Assembly: GCA_018806985.1 (NCBI GenBank)
Contig: JADANN010000468.1
Span: forward strand, 372,001-436,000
Direction of reading: 5' to 3'
DNA: 64,000 bases
Source of the DNA: Angiostrongylus vasorum
Lineage: Eukaryota; Nematoda; Chromadorea; Rhabditida; Metastrongylidae
Below are positions 21,649 through 32,659 of the stretch, one piece after another (position 1 is the stretch's first letter; each line of letters opens with the position of its first letter). The notes under the pieces are model-generated. The model had not been told where the DNA came from. It did no database searches and saw only the letters and a program-made list of their open reading frames with translations. The position numbers and the translations under genes are program-made.

Positions 21649-21922
21649 AATCGCGTGTAGCAGAGTGGTTAGAAGCGCCCTGCAACACACACGGGTTCGA
21701 TTCCGCGCCCTGGGCTCACCAAGCGTTCCATCCCTCCGGGGTTGCCAAATTGGAAGCAGACTTGTCTGGAAGGATAGCAGCACTGGCTCGATACATCAGT
21801 AGGCCGCCGCGAGTCATTATAAAGACTATATATGCATTCAATTACCTCCAACAATGCTTAATAAAATCGAATGCATGGCGCATTCCTCGGGGATTGATCA
21901 AGGCTGAGAGCTTTATCCTCTA
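21649..21922 (+). mobile_element. SINE-A copy with perfect pol III boxes
   Basis: A-box GTAGCAGAGTGGTTAG and perfect B-box GGTTCGATTCC, full body, ending GGCTGAGAGCTTTATCC. It is a good reference for the head's tRNA origin. Confidence 0.9.
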
Positions 21923-22650
21923 TAGAAAATCAAAAGTTGTTTAGTCAAAATAAAGCGCATAATGTTTAGCAGCGAATATTCGATCGCATGATATGAGTAC
22001 CTTGTTGTATAGCGCATAATTAGAGAGAGAAGGCCGACTTAAAATCAGGAATGTGAAAAGTTGACCGAGCCACGACTTCACCACAGTTCTAAATGGCTAC
22101 AGCTGACTGGACAGCAGCCGTCTGTCTTCCGTTGTGAGTGTCAAGTAGCACAAAACATATATATCCTACAATGTAATAGTCAGTCGTATCCCTTATGATG
22201 ATCCCAGACGAAAAATATTATGCTCCTGGTGTCATAGAAGTAAACAAGGACTTGAAACTCAACAACGACAGTGATGGATAACTTCACTCCACTGGCAGCT
22301 ATTCGAATCATTCGATGATGTATGAACGAGCAAATTACACATGCAGTAGTAACCTAATATATCCATGACTTCAAATAAAACAAGTCCTCAAAATGTCCCA
22401 CAGCCTAAAAATGGAGTAAAAATGTCGTAGGAGCAGAACATGTTTCAAAAATAACGGAACGGATGCGGTGGAGAACTCGTCCGTATCAGGTAAAAAATGT
22501 CATCGAGCAACTCGTCCGCCGCAATTCGTAATTTGTCAACTGTTGAAAAATGAAGACATTCTTGGAATACAGGAAGACAGTTAGGAAGAAAAAGCAACAA
22601 AACATTAAACCATTGCATAACAAGTAGTAATAACTGTCTAGTACTATTGT
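21923..22650. other. Unassigned sequence
   Basis: No gene was recognised. A weak resemblance to an RTE C-terminus (CACTGGCAGCTATTCGAATCATTCGATGATG, about 22283-22320) is noted but too short to call. Confidence 0.4.
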
Positions 22651-22930
22651 AAGGTGTGCCGCAGTGGTTGGAGGCGCCACTGCGACACACACGTGGAATT
22701 GATTCCCACCCCCATGGCCCACAAAGCCTCCCATCCCTCCGGGGTCGGAAAATTGGTACCAGACTTGTCTGGGAGGATAGCAACATTGGCTCGATACACC
22801 GGTAGGCGACCGCGAGTCATTCTAAAGGCCAAATATGCATTCAATCACCTCCAGCGATACTTAATGAAGTCGAATGTATGGTGCATTTCTCAAGGATTGA
22901 TCAGCGCTGAAAGCTTTATCCTTTATTATT
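22651..22930 (+). mobile_element. SINE-A copy, full length
   Basis: It runs from 'aggtgtgccgcagtggttggaggcg' through 'cctccggggtcggaaaattggtacc' to 'gctgaaagctttatcctttatt'. Confidence 0.9.
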
Positions 22931-23116
22931 GTAAAAAAACTTGCAGAACTGCTGAATAGCTGAATGTGAGAAAAGGTTAGCGCTTTTTTTTTCAATTCAC
23001 GTGTTCGTAATTACGCTATATTTCATGAAAGAGCAGGCTTTTTACATTCTGTGTAGTTTAAACTCTACTACCCTACTGTTATTAAACTACAATTTTCCGG
23101 AACTTATCTTAATTGA
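22931..23116. other. Unassigned short spacer
   Basis: Nothing recognised. Confidence 0.4.
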
Positions 23117-23189
23117 AGGGCGCGTGTGGCGCAGTGGTCGGAGGCAACCTGCAACACACATGCGGAGTCCATCCCCGCGTCCATGGCCC
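23117..23189 (+). mobile_element. SINE-A head fragment cut at a duplication boundary
   Basis: GGGCGCGTGTGGCGCAGTGGTCGGAGG to CCGCGTCCATGGCCC is the first ~73 bases of SINE-A. It stops exactly where the block shared with 31.9 kb begins (TTTGGGTTCAC). Confidence 0.85.
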
Positions 23190-23688
23190 TTTGGGTTCAC
23201 AAACGGCTAGGTTTCAATAATTTCACCTTCTTCAAAGTCTAAGGAAAATTTTTTTGACATAAAACCGTATTTTTGTGAACACTCCAAAACCCTAATGGGG
23301 AATCAGTGCGCAAAGCACTCACTATTCTTTGTTGTCTATGCTTTTTCAGAGAGTAAGACCACTTCTATGTGGATAACAAGGATGTATGCGGATGTATAGA
23401 CTACATGTGGCGCAGTGGTTGGAGGTGCCAATGCGACACACACGTGGAATCGATCCCCTCGCCCATGGCCCACCAAGCCTTTTCATCCCTCCGAGGTTGG
23501 CAAATTGTACCAGACTTATCTGGAAGGATAGCAGAACTGGCTTGATACATCGGCGGGCCACCGCGAGTCATTGTAAAGGCCAGATATGCATTCAATTACC
23601 TCCAACGATACTTAATAAAGTCGAGTGCATGGCCCATCCCTCAGGGATTGATGAACGCCGAGAGCTTCATCCTTTTTTATCCTTTTTA
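23190..23688 (+). repeat. Duplicated block, copy 1 (with embedded SINE-A)
   Basis: The stretch TTTGGGTTCACAAACGGCTAGG...GGATGTATAG plus the following SINE-A is repeated at 31916-32407 in the same order and orientation, with scattered substitutions. An inverted repeat GTTCACAAA/TTTGTGAAC lies in its first 90 bases. The sequence after the SINE differs between the copies. Confidence 0.85.
23398..23688 (+). mobile_element. SINE-A copy within duplicated block
   Basis: Full-length SINE-A from 'ctacatgtggcgcagtggttgg' to 'gagcttcatccttttttatcc', at the same insertion point as the copy at 32120-32407. Confidence 0.9.
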
Positions 23689-24549
23689 CTTCCTAACTTT
23701 AAAGTTTCTGAAGTTTGGAAGCAAAAACTTTAGGTATATCTGCATGACTGAACGAAAAGTTTTCTTTTCTTTCCCTTTAGAATTTTTAAATTCGTCCAAA
23801 AAAACTAGCAAAAACAACTGCGAAAAGAAACGTGAAGAGAACAATTTGAAAGATAGGAAAGTAAAGGTTCCAAAAAGAACAAACATTTCAGAAACAAGCC
23901 ATAATAGAATTATCTCAATTATTATTATTAGTGCTGAAGATTTAAATCAAAGAATTTAAACGTACTTTCAGACAAAGGTGTTTTTTTTTCGTCAACAGGG
24001 GTTTTTTTCCCTTTGGTGCCTACCAGTGCCATCCAACAAGTGTTTTCAACTGTTGAGGCAAATTCAATTTTCCCTCCACAACTACCGTTTTTGTTTCGGT
24101 TCTTAGGAAAGATATTTCATTCAAATTGTCATGAGAAAAGAAGCCCGGAAATCCCATAAAGTTATGGGTTTGTAAAGTATGTTTCGAACAGGTCAGTTAA
24201 CATTGAAAAAGCCACGAAGACAAGGTGAAGAACCCATTTGACCAGCACCACCACGTGAGTCCTTGTATTCGACGAAATGGGATACAACTGGGGGAAAAGC
24301 GACCAGATTTTGGAACGCGAAAAAGCTTTTTGGCTCCAAATTAAAAGAGAAAAAACTTGTTCAAAAGTTTATATGGACTATTTTGTGTTATCTTTAAATA
24401 CAAGAACAGAGCTTTTTTTTCAGACCCTTGCTTTAACGTTCTCATTGAGATACAACGTCATGGGAAATCCTGCATGATCGACCTGTAGATACTGACAAAA
24501 GACGATAAAAACATTAGAAGAGAGGGCCTTCGGTATTTACCAATCCGTG
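23689..24549. other. Unassigned AT-rich sequence
   Basis: Poly-A/T-rich with short lysine-rich frames. No gene recognised. Confidence 0.45.
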
Positions 24550-24805
24550 AAGCAATGACCATGCATTTAACTTCATCATACATGACAGACGGTTGGATGC
24601 ATATCTGGTGTATAGATTCGGTTGCGATAGCCTACCGATGTATCAAGTCAGTGCTTTTGTTTTTCCAGAGAAATGTGGGGCCAATATTTTGAAGGTAGAG
24701 GGATGGAGAGGTTTGGTTGCCGAGAGAGATTAATCGAACCATATTGAACCAACAACTATGCGGATATTGTCAGCTTCTCAATCCACTGCGCTCCACGCGC
24801 TTCAC
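24550..24805 (-). mobile_element. SINE-A, divergent copy
   Basis: CATGCATTTAACTTCATCATACATG, GGATGCATATCTGG, GCCTACCGATGTATCAAG and CCACTGCGCTCCACGCGC keep the SINE-A order on the minus strand. It is strongly mutated and carries small insertions. Confidence 0.65.
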
Positions 24806-25384
24806 TATGACCGTCATAAGCTAATTCAATGCGAAGGCTATTGTTATTTAAGTAGAAGAAATCTCATTATAAAACATCAATGGCTAAAGCTTTTTCCTAC
24901 ACTCATGAGTTATCCATTTCATTTTCTCACGCGGTCTTGTTATCTCACTTCGGCCATGTTCTACCCACAACGCCTAAGTTAGACCAACTGGTGTAATTTT
25001 CAGTGACCTTACAGAGGCGAATTAAGTCAACAATTGGAAGAAATTCTTGAGTTGTGCTCACAGCGCAGTTTTCTATGGAAATTCACTTTTAGAGAAAAAA
25101 CTGTAATTGGAGGTAATCAAGAAAAATCTCACGAGGCCTGGAGAAAACGATCGCATTCTTTCCAATAAGCGTCGAAACTCGACACCTCCGTGACAACAGC
25201 ATTCCCATTCGCGGTGAGATTCCATTTAGCAAGGGGGATAAAAAACAACTATCCATTGTTCGAAAAAAGGACAATTCGCATATAAAAAGACATTCTTGAT
25301 GAAGACCTTTCTCTAAATGATTTATTGCGGAAGAACGGAAAACGTATGCTAGATATTTATTTAGCTTTGGAAGAGGATGTTATG
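24806..25384. other. Unassigned sequence, nothing recognised
   Basis: No recognisable coding or repeat structure. Confidence 0.45.
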
Positions 25385-25750
25385 CAGTGGTACAAAACAA
25401 TAATTAAGCCATGTGACGAGATGTCGGGTGACAAACGCACTACAGCCACCGTTTCAAACCCATCAAATGCCAACTTGGCTCCTTTAACGCTTTAGGGTCG
25501 ACAAATTCATTCCACATTTGTCTCGGAAAAAGTTCCACATGTGCAGGCCACCTATGTTAAAGATCTGGGAATGCACTAACAGAGCTGTCCTGGTAGTTCA
25601 TGAAGGATCAGCTCAACCAGATTTTAGCGACATTCATGAGGAATATAACATCTTTTTAATTAGCAGCCGAACCTAAATATGAATCCGATGACCTATGTGG
25701 ATGACGAGTATAAACTAACAAAACGAATGAAGAAGTCCTAGGACCGGCAA
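25385..25750 (+). mobile_element. SINE-B copy (divergent)
   Basis: A degenerate head with CACCGTTTCAAACCC as B-box remnant is followed by 'ttccacatttgtctcgg' and 'gctcaaccagattttagcgacattcatgagg', shared with the 3.0 and 33.8 kb copies. Confidence 0.55.
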
Positions 25751-26635
25751 TGCATTTGATGACAGCCGATATAAATTGTTAGGGATAGAGGGAGAGAAAG
25801 AGAGGAAGACAGATAGAGGAACAGCGACCCTGAAATCTCCTTTTCGCTGATGATAACATTTTCATAACGACAAACTAAGCAAAAAAAAATGTTAGCCAAT
25901 CTCATATATGGACGATTCTGGTGCAAAGATCGATCTACGGCTGCGCCTGAGTAGAAAGACGTTCACGAGAAACAGATTCGTTCGTGTTCCTCTATCCATG
26001 CATAACAAAGTGAGCATCTTTTAATGTTCCCAAAGGTGTTAAGAAGACAAACAGTATTTGACCATGGTTCTTTCTACCTTAAGAAAAGAGTTAAAAACCG
26101 GAACGCAACAGAACCTGAATGACTGTGGTCAGTATTCTGTGATCGAGACGGTAATACTAGCAGTATCCAGTCTCACAAAGGTGGGAATGAGAATTCAAAG
26201 CTCCATTCTACATTAACGACAACTGTTGCGTACGTGAAAATGCTGAGAATCAGTTGGGCGCGATCAGTGATGCATCTGAATTCCGGTCTCACATGGGTGA
26301 AACGGGATTTTCTGAGAAAGTTACACTAACAGTATAGCTGCGTGGGACTTAAAATTATAAAAGAAAGGCCAGACGGTGATCGAATCTTCAACTAAAACGA
26401 TTCAAAATGAATAACGTGATACTTGTAATGCATTTTGCACCAGATACAAAGACCACTAGATAATTTATGCACGTGATGGGGACAAATATAGAGAGCTTAC
26501 TGATGCCAATAAAAATAACTCAACAATCAACAAAAGCAGCTAGGGAAAGCGATCTTTTAAATTAGTTGGTTGCTTAAGCCGTAAATGCAAAAGAATGCTG
26601 TATTTTAGGTTCCCACTAAAGGTAAAAAAAAGCGG
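25751..26635. other. Unassigned sequence, nothing recognised
   Basis: No recognisable coding or repeat structure. Confidence 0.45.
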
Positions 26636-27000
26636 ATAGCACAATGGTAGTGATTCTGGCCATCACCAGCACGGTGGCCGTTCAATTCCGCCCCAGGCTC
26701 ACCAAGGCTCTCGTTCCTGCCGCGACGGCAAACTGGTACCGAACTTGTCCAAGGGAAAAATGACTCTTCGCAAACCAATTGAGAACGCTCCAGCCCGGTA
26801 ATTTCAGGACTCCAGGGAAAATCTACTCGACCAGCATTCTACGACATTCCAGGTTAAATAAAAATCCTCAAGCAGTTGCCGAAGCCACATGTAAAAGTTG
26901 GAAGATCTTCGTGATTGATGGACGCGAAGAAACGAATCGAATGTGAGAAATGCTGGGATCGGCACAGTAGACGTGAAGACGGGTCGTATAAAAAAAGTAG
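26636..27000 (+). mobile_element. SINE-B copy, best preserved
   Basis: A-box ATAGCACAATGGTAG and B-box-like CGTTCAATTCCGCCCC are about 40 bases apart. They are followed by 'aactggtaccgaacttgtcc' (shared with SINE-A), then a distinct body (TTTCAGGACTCCAGGG, CGACCAGCATTCTACGACATTC, GCTGGGATCGGCACAG) that SINE-A lacks. The ends are approximate. Confidence 0.65.
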
Positions 27001-27599
27001 AGGTAAAACAGTGCCGCTAGCGAAAAGAATTTTCACTTAAAAGAAAAGAAGTTCAATTAATAAACATAAAGTGTGCTTTTGATTATTGTGATTTATGACA
27101 AGTTATTGGACAACATTCCGTTACATTTTACTTAAGGAATCAATCATAGTACAGAGATTTGAAAGTATTGAAAAGCACGACAAGGAAGTTATGTGAGGAT
27201 TAGGAATGGATGGAGCACACAACGAGGTGAGATGTGATAGGGTGGCACGTTCACTGCTCGTGACATGTCTGAATGTTCTCTATTGCATCAAAGTTCCGTG
27301 TTGATAGAATAAGCATGGATTTGAGAAATACCAGGGGATCGACGAACTTGCATAAGCAATCACAGAGGTTAAGCCTGTTCTTATAGTATTAGCTAAAATA
27401 TGAAATTTTCAAAAGTATAAGTATAAGGCAATTTATAAACGGAAACACACACACACATTGTTCTGTACCTCACTAGAAATGCTAAATAGCTTCGGCTACT
27501 TTACTATATCCTCTTCAACAACGCCTTGGCCACTCCATATCTTCTCACCACCCGTCCACACCACCTTACCACTATGTCGCAGCTGAATTGAGGTTTTGG
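27001..27599. other. Unassigned sequence, nothing recognised
   Basis: No recognisable coding or repeat structure. Confidence 0.45.
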
Positions 27600-27875
27600 A
27601 TAAAAGGATAAAGGATAAAGGTCCCTGCGTTGATCAATCCCTGAGGGATGTGCCATGCAGTCGACTTCATTAAGCATCGTTTGGAGGTGACTGAATGCAC
27701 ATCTGACTTTTAAAATGGCTCGCGGTAGCCTACCGGTGTATCGGGCCAGTACTGCTATCGTACCAGACAAGTCTGGTACCAATTTGCCGAACGCGGAGGG
27801 ATGGAAAGCTTGGTAGATCATAGCCACGGGGATCGATTCCACGTGTGTTACAGGGCGCCTCCGACCACTGCGCCA
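27600..27875 (-). mobile_element. SINE-A copy, full length
   Basis: Antisense, with the tail AAAAGGATAAAGGATAAAGG at the left, 'gcgttgatcaatccctgagggatg', the full body, reverse B-box GGGGATCGATTCC and head 'gggcgcctccgaccactgcgcca'. Confidence 0.9.
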
Positions 27876-30344
27876 AGGTCTTGGATATCAAACTATTGTG
27901 CTGTTTAGAGGTGAATTTTATCCTACAGCGTCACCGCAGCTAAGAAAGGCGGCATAACCACATAGAAACACAAATAAGGGCCCTAAGAACTATTGATGGC
28001 TACCAAGTCAATAAGAAATGAACAAACTTATAAGGAAAGTGCGTTGTTCTTTGGGTCCGCAATGAAAGCCGGGTCTACTGAGAACTACTGCAGCACTCGT
28101 TGGCTGGCAGTGAGGTCTCAGCAGATGCCAGCTTGAGCTAGGCGATTTGGTTACAAGTGACACAGATAAATTCCTCACAGGGTTTCGGCAAATACCGTTG
28201 CATCGCTTGGAACTGTTCAATAACTGATCGATGACTATTTCAAACCCCAGAGGCATTAAACAAAAAAGGTTAAAACGTGGAAAGACTTTCAAATGTCACT
28301 TTAAAAATATATCATGATATAAATAGCCGCATGAAGGAAGCTACGCGAATATGCGAATAATCCCTTAGCGTACTAATCCTACTATAATCGACGGATTAGA
28401 AAGGATGTTCAGATTTGTAAACACTGAGACCCAAGGGTAGTTCATAGGTTTTTCCACACTTTTCCAGTCTTAGAAGAGCGATATTTCAATGCGTTTTTTC
28501 AAGCGTCTAACAAACACAGATAAAATTTCGTGGAGTTTGCTGAGCTGGTAGACTACTCACACAACAGTGAGTTAATCGCTCGTTCTCATGAACAATCATA
28601 TCAGCCTCAAGGCAATTTCCGTTGGACATTTATTGCCTTTTTTTGAAAGTCTCTATAAAGCCGTGCCGGTCCGTTCCATCTCATCAGCAAGAGCAGTCGC
28701 CGGCTCTTATGGATTGGAGAAAAACTTCACCCTATTGACGAGCTTTCTTCCAACGTGTCTACGATTCCTGACATATCTACCCCATACTTGACTTTAGGGG
28801 TGTAAACATTGAATCTCTTATTGAAACTATCGGATAATGAATCTCCTGTAATAAATCGTGGTTCGAAATCCAGAAAAATGAAGCTTCTCCGTGATGAGGC
28901 GGTAAACCTCGCCAGAGCAACCCTTAGCGAGGAATCTGAAAAGAACTAATGGAAATAGCACATTCTTGAAGGTAACTTTTGTATTACTCGAAATAAGTGC
29001 CGTATTTGTCGCTGCTTCTAAAAAAAAACACTACGTTGAAGGCCAACAAACTACCTTATGGTCAGGAAGACTATTGGCGGATAAACAACATTAAGAGAAA
29101 TGTGAGATAAAAATTTAATAAGATAAAAGACAATGCAGAAAAAAATACGAGTAAAAAAAGCTCAAATACGGTAGAAGGCAATGCAGAACCAGATAGAATA
29201 AGAAGTATTTGCTTTTGGAAATGTTTCTGAGTCTATTCCTAACCAATTTCCACGATCCTTAGAGCACTTACGACTAAAATTAAGGACTTGTGTAAAGTGC
29301 ACTTATTGATTGAAACAAAAGTATTTCGCTCCAACAGTTTACGTTTGAATTGCTCTTCAAATTCGTCTATTTCATAATTATTCTTCTTCTACTGCTCGTT
29401 CTCTTGAGATTTTTTTCCTTAATGGTAATGTTAATCACAGAGGGAACTATCTATATAATGGCAATTTGAAGTCATTTCAAGTAATGTTAAATGCCATTCT
29501 TTGCTTTCGCTCTTTTGGGGATTTCCGAGCTAATTAGCTGTGACGAGAAGTTAGGATTAAAACTGACTGAAAAAGTACTTCCCGTCAGAAGAAAGCGGAT
29601 TTAAGAGGATCGGAAAGCGGTGATTAAGAACGAGAAGTGAATCACAAGTAATTACGAATTTTCCTTAGTAGATGGGAGATTCACAAGAATGGGACCGCTG
29701 CCTTTCTTGTGCCAAAGTGACTTGCGCGTTCCTTCAAATGTGGGAACAAATAGACCGAACATCCACTAGAGCAGATCCCGAGGATTTTCCCACAAACATA
29801 CCCAAAACAACATATCGGAGGACGCTATACGTGAATGTTCTCTCGTCGATAATTGTTCAAGCAAAGTGCTCTTCGTATTCCGTTTGTCAGCAGAATCCGC
29901 TAGACAATTCTGGCAAGCGTCAGGGACAAATAAAGACTACTGGTTGTCCCTCTTGTAACTAGATGATTAACAAACCTGTAACTTATAAAGATGGTATAAT
30001 ATTGTTATTGTTAATATAGATTTGGATTCATATCACCAAGTAACTTCAAGCTACAGTATTGTTTGGTTTCCACTATATTTTTTATCATCGCAAGCATAAT
30101 CTCGCCCATTGTTAAAAAACAACTAGGCTTAAATAGTTACATTGCTGAAGAATACTGTCAAGCTAAAGTGCTTTACTAAAGAGTTTCGGGATCACTTTTC
30201 GTTTACTTTTACGCACACAGTTCTTACGATTACACGGTATTCTTAGACTAACAGATTTACGCAGAGTTTGTAGTGGCATTGTAAATTATGAACACCATTA
30301 TATAATTGCTAATATTTAATGTTCAAACGCTGGTATCAGAATGA
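27876..30344. other. Unassigned sequence, one ribozyme-like fragment
   Basis: This is the longest stretch without a recognised element. Open frames up to 96 codons (28008-28292 minus, 29672-29962 plus) show no domain or paired splice sites. The only match is a 16-base fragment of the RTE ribozyme core at 28893-28908. Confidence 0.45.
28893..28908 (-). ncRNA. Fragment matching the RTE ribozyme core
   Basis: On the minus strand GGTTTACCGCCTCATC is identical to 6465-6480 in copy A (P2 5' strand, P3 5' strand and part of L3). The flanks do not form a matching P1, so this is at most a relic of a related 5' end or a chance match. Confidence 0.3.
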
Positions 30345-30656
30345 CAGGTCATGTGTAGCACAGTGGTTAGATGTGCTTTGCAATACAACAGGATCAGTCA
30401 CTGATTCAATTCCACAACCCAGGCTCACCAATTTTTCCATTCTTTACGGGTCGATGAATTGATACCAAACTTTTTTGTTGAGGGGTGAAGGTAAAAAACA
30501 CCAAATTTATAGATCGGTAGACCAGCTTAAGGCATTTAATAGTTTCATAAACCTGATATACATTCAATCACCTCCACAATGCTACGTATGGAGTCGAATG
30601 CATGACGCATCTCTGTTGGATTAGGCGACGCCATGCGCTTCATTCCCTTTCTTTAT
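30345..30656 (+). mobile_element. SINE-A, divergent copy with internal insertion
   Basis: A-box TGTAGCACAGTGGTTAG and B-box TGATTCAATTCC. The body is interrupted by poly-A-rich sequence. The 3' end (CAATCACCTCCACAATGC, GAGTCGAATGCATGACGCATC) is clear. Confidence 0.75.
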
Positions 30657-30805
30657 TACAGTTAATAATCATCGGTTTTTTTGTAGCATTCTTAGAAACT
30701 GAGGCAGCTTATATCCGAAGTTACACGACAGAAATCATGCTGTCAACGGTTCGATATTTATTCAATTGTAACAACAGAATTCGATGTCCATAGCAGGGTA
30801 TAATG

Positions 30806-31083
30806 ATAAAGGATAAAGCTCTCGGCGTTAATCAATCGCTGAGGGATGCCCCATGCATTCGGCTTCATTAAGCATCGTTTGGAGGCGATTTAATGCATAT
30901 TTGGCCTTTACAATGACTCGCGGTGGCCTACCGATGTATCGAGCCAGTGTGCTATCCTCCCAGACAAATCTGGTACCAGTCTGCCGAACCTGAAGAGATG
31001 GAAGGCTTGGTGAGCCATGAGCGCGTGGATCGATCCATATGTGTGTTGCAGGGCGCCTCCGGCTACTGCGCCACACTAGCCCT
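30806..31083 (-). mobile_element. SINE-A copy
   Basis: Antisense, with tail ATAAAGGATAAAGCTCTCGGCG at the left, full body, and head 'gggcgcctccggctactgcgccacactagccc' at the right. Confidence 0.9.
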
Positions 31084-31915
31084 ATAGCACGGTAGGAAAT
31101 AGGACATGCTGCAACTCGTAGTTTCATAATATCGTATAGGATACTGTCATCTATCAAACGTTGTAACTTTTGTAGTGCATGAAATACATCAGATTCTGTG
31201 AACAAGGTGAAAAGGAGAAAATAAGAAGGAGAGCGATGTTTTTCTTGAAAGAATTGAAATATTCACCTTTACTCGCCCACTCATATATGAAAAAATTTGT
31301 TGGTGGAGGCTTAGGCTTTCTAGGTGAGCAAACAACAAACGGCGAAAAAATTTATTACATGAGCAGCTGGCCGCCATCAATAACATGCCTTACGTATGAC
31401 ATGGCTATTTTTTAGCCTAGTCAGACTTATTCAGACTATGGGGAATTTTTCAAATATGACAGAATGAAATACAATATAATTGAATGCGTAAGCACATGAA
31501 TGGCTTAACTTCACAAATTTAGTATAATTTCCATTTAACTATTACTTTATTGGTTGAACAGGAGGTTATCCACTGGACTGCATAGCAGTGCTAGAGCATT
31601 CAGATCGTCCGTCACTGAAGACACTTGCGTCAACCGTTGGATCATGGACCCGAGGGAGGCTAATACTCGTGGATACTCGCAGCTCTCGTGGATCGTAGCG
31701 AGATTTACAGTGACACGACAAGGGTTCTTCCAGAACAGCCTTGATGTCTAGCATTCACATGCTAATAGTTGGTTCTTAATGAATCGCTTCTTGAGTTAAC
31801 AGGAGATTTAGTGTCACTAAGAGGATCCTTCTAGGATAAGCCTAGCATTCATATATTAATAGTTGGTTATGATGAAGTGCCCTTCTTGAGTTGACACGAT
31901 GTTGCTCACATGTCT
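31084..31915. other. Unassigned sequence with a ~54 bp direct repeat
   Basis: 31748-31801 and 31842-31896 share CTAGCATTCA, TTAATAGTTGGTT and CTTCTTGAGTT blocks in the same order. No gene was recognised. Confidence 0.5.
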
Positions 31916-32407
31916 TTTGGGTTCACAAACGGCTAGGTTTCAGTAAGTTCACCTTCTTCAAAGTCTAAGGGAATATTTTTGTCATAAAACCGCATTTTGT
32001 GAACACTCCAAAATCCTAATGAAAAAATCAATGCGCAAAACACTCACTATTCTTTGTTGTCTACGCTTTTCAGAGAGTAAGACCACTTGTATGTGGATAA
32101 TAAGGATGCATGTGGATGTATAGGCCATATGTGGCGCGGTGGTTGGAGGTGCCACTGCGACACACACGAGGAATCGATCTCCGCACTCATGGCCCACCAA
32201 GCCTTCCATCCCTCCAGGGTCGGCAAATTGGTATCAGACTTGTCTCGGAGTATAGCAGCACTGGTTCGATACATCGGTAGGCTACCGCGAGTCATTGTAA
32301 AGGCCAGATATGCATTCAATCACCTCTAACGATACTTAATGAAATCGAATGCATGGAGCATCCCTCAAGAATCGATCAACGCCGAGAGTTTTATCCTTTT
32401 ATCCTTT
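31916..32407 (+). repeat. Duplicated block, copy 2 (with embedded SINE-A)
   Basis: Second copy of the 23190-23688 block in the same orientation. Here the SINE-A is bounded by a perfect 10 bp duplication, showing the original insertion site. Confidence 0.85.
32120..32407 (+). mobile_element. SINE-A copy with perfect target-site duplication
   Basis: Flanked by ATGTGGATGT at 32110-32119 and 32408-32417. The 288 bp between them runs from 'ataggccatatgtggcgcggtgg' to 'ttttatccttttatccttt', which fixes both ends of the SINE-A unit. Confidence 0.92.
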
Positions 32408-32659
32408 ATGTGGATGTGTGCGTATGTGGATGTGTTAACATAGGATAAAAAATGAGTCTCTTCCAGATCACACGTAAATCTAAGATACCATTAGCCGCCA
32501 AGTCAAGTCTTAGTTTGGTTCCGGAATGGAAACATCCAGTTCATTCTCAGTTCGAATGACTCTGCCTACTTTTTGGAAATCCATAAGCACCATTCGATAA
32601 CGATTAGAGGAAAAAATAGTGGGGATGATATAACAATAAGCTATATGATGTTTATTTGC

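Noticed and set aside
21649..21722. Functional tRNA gene
   Set aside because: A and B boxes are good, but acceptor-stem complementarity is missing and the sequence continues into the SINE-A body; the same applies to the fold-back arms.
29672..29962. 96-codon plus frame with several cysteines
   Set aside because: No recognisable family or splice partners; length compatible with chance.
30828..31205. 125-codon minus-strand frame
   Set aside because: It runs through a SINE-A copy; similar frames appear in many SINE-A copies and reflect the repeat, not a gene.
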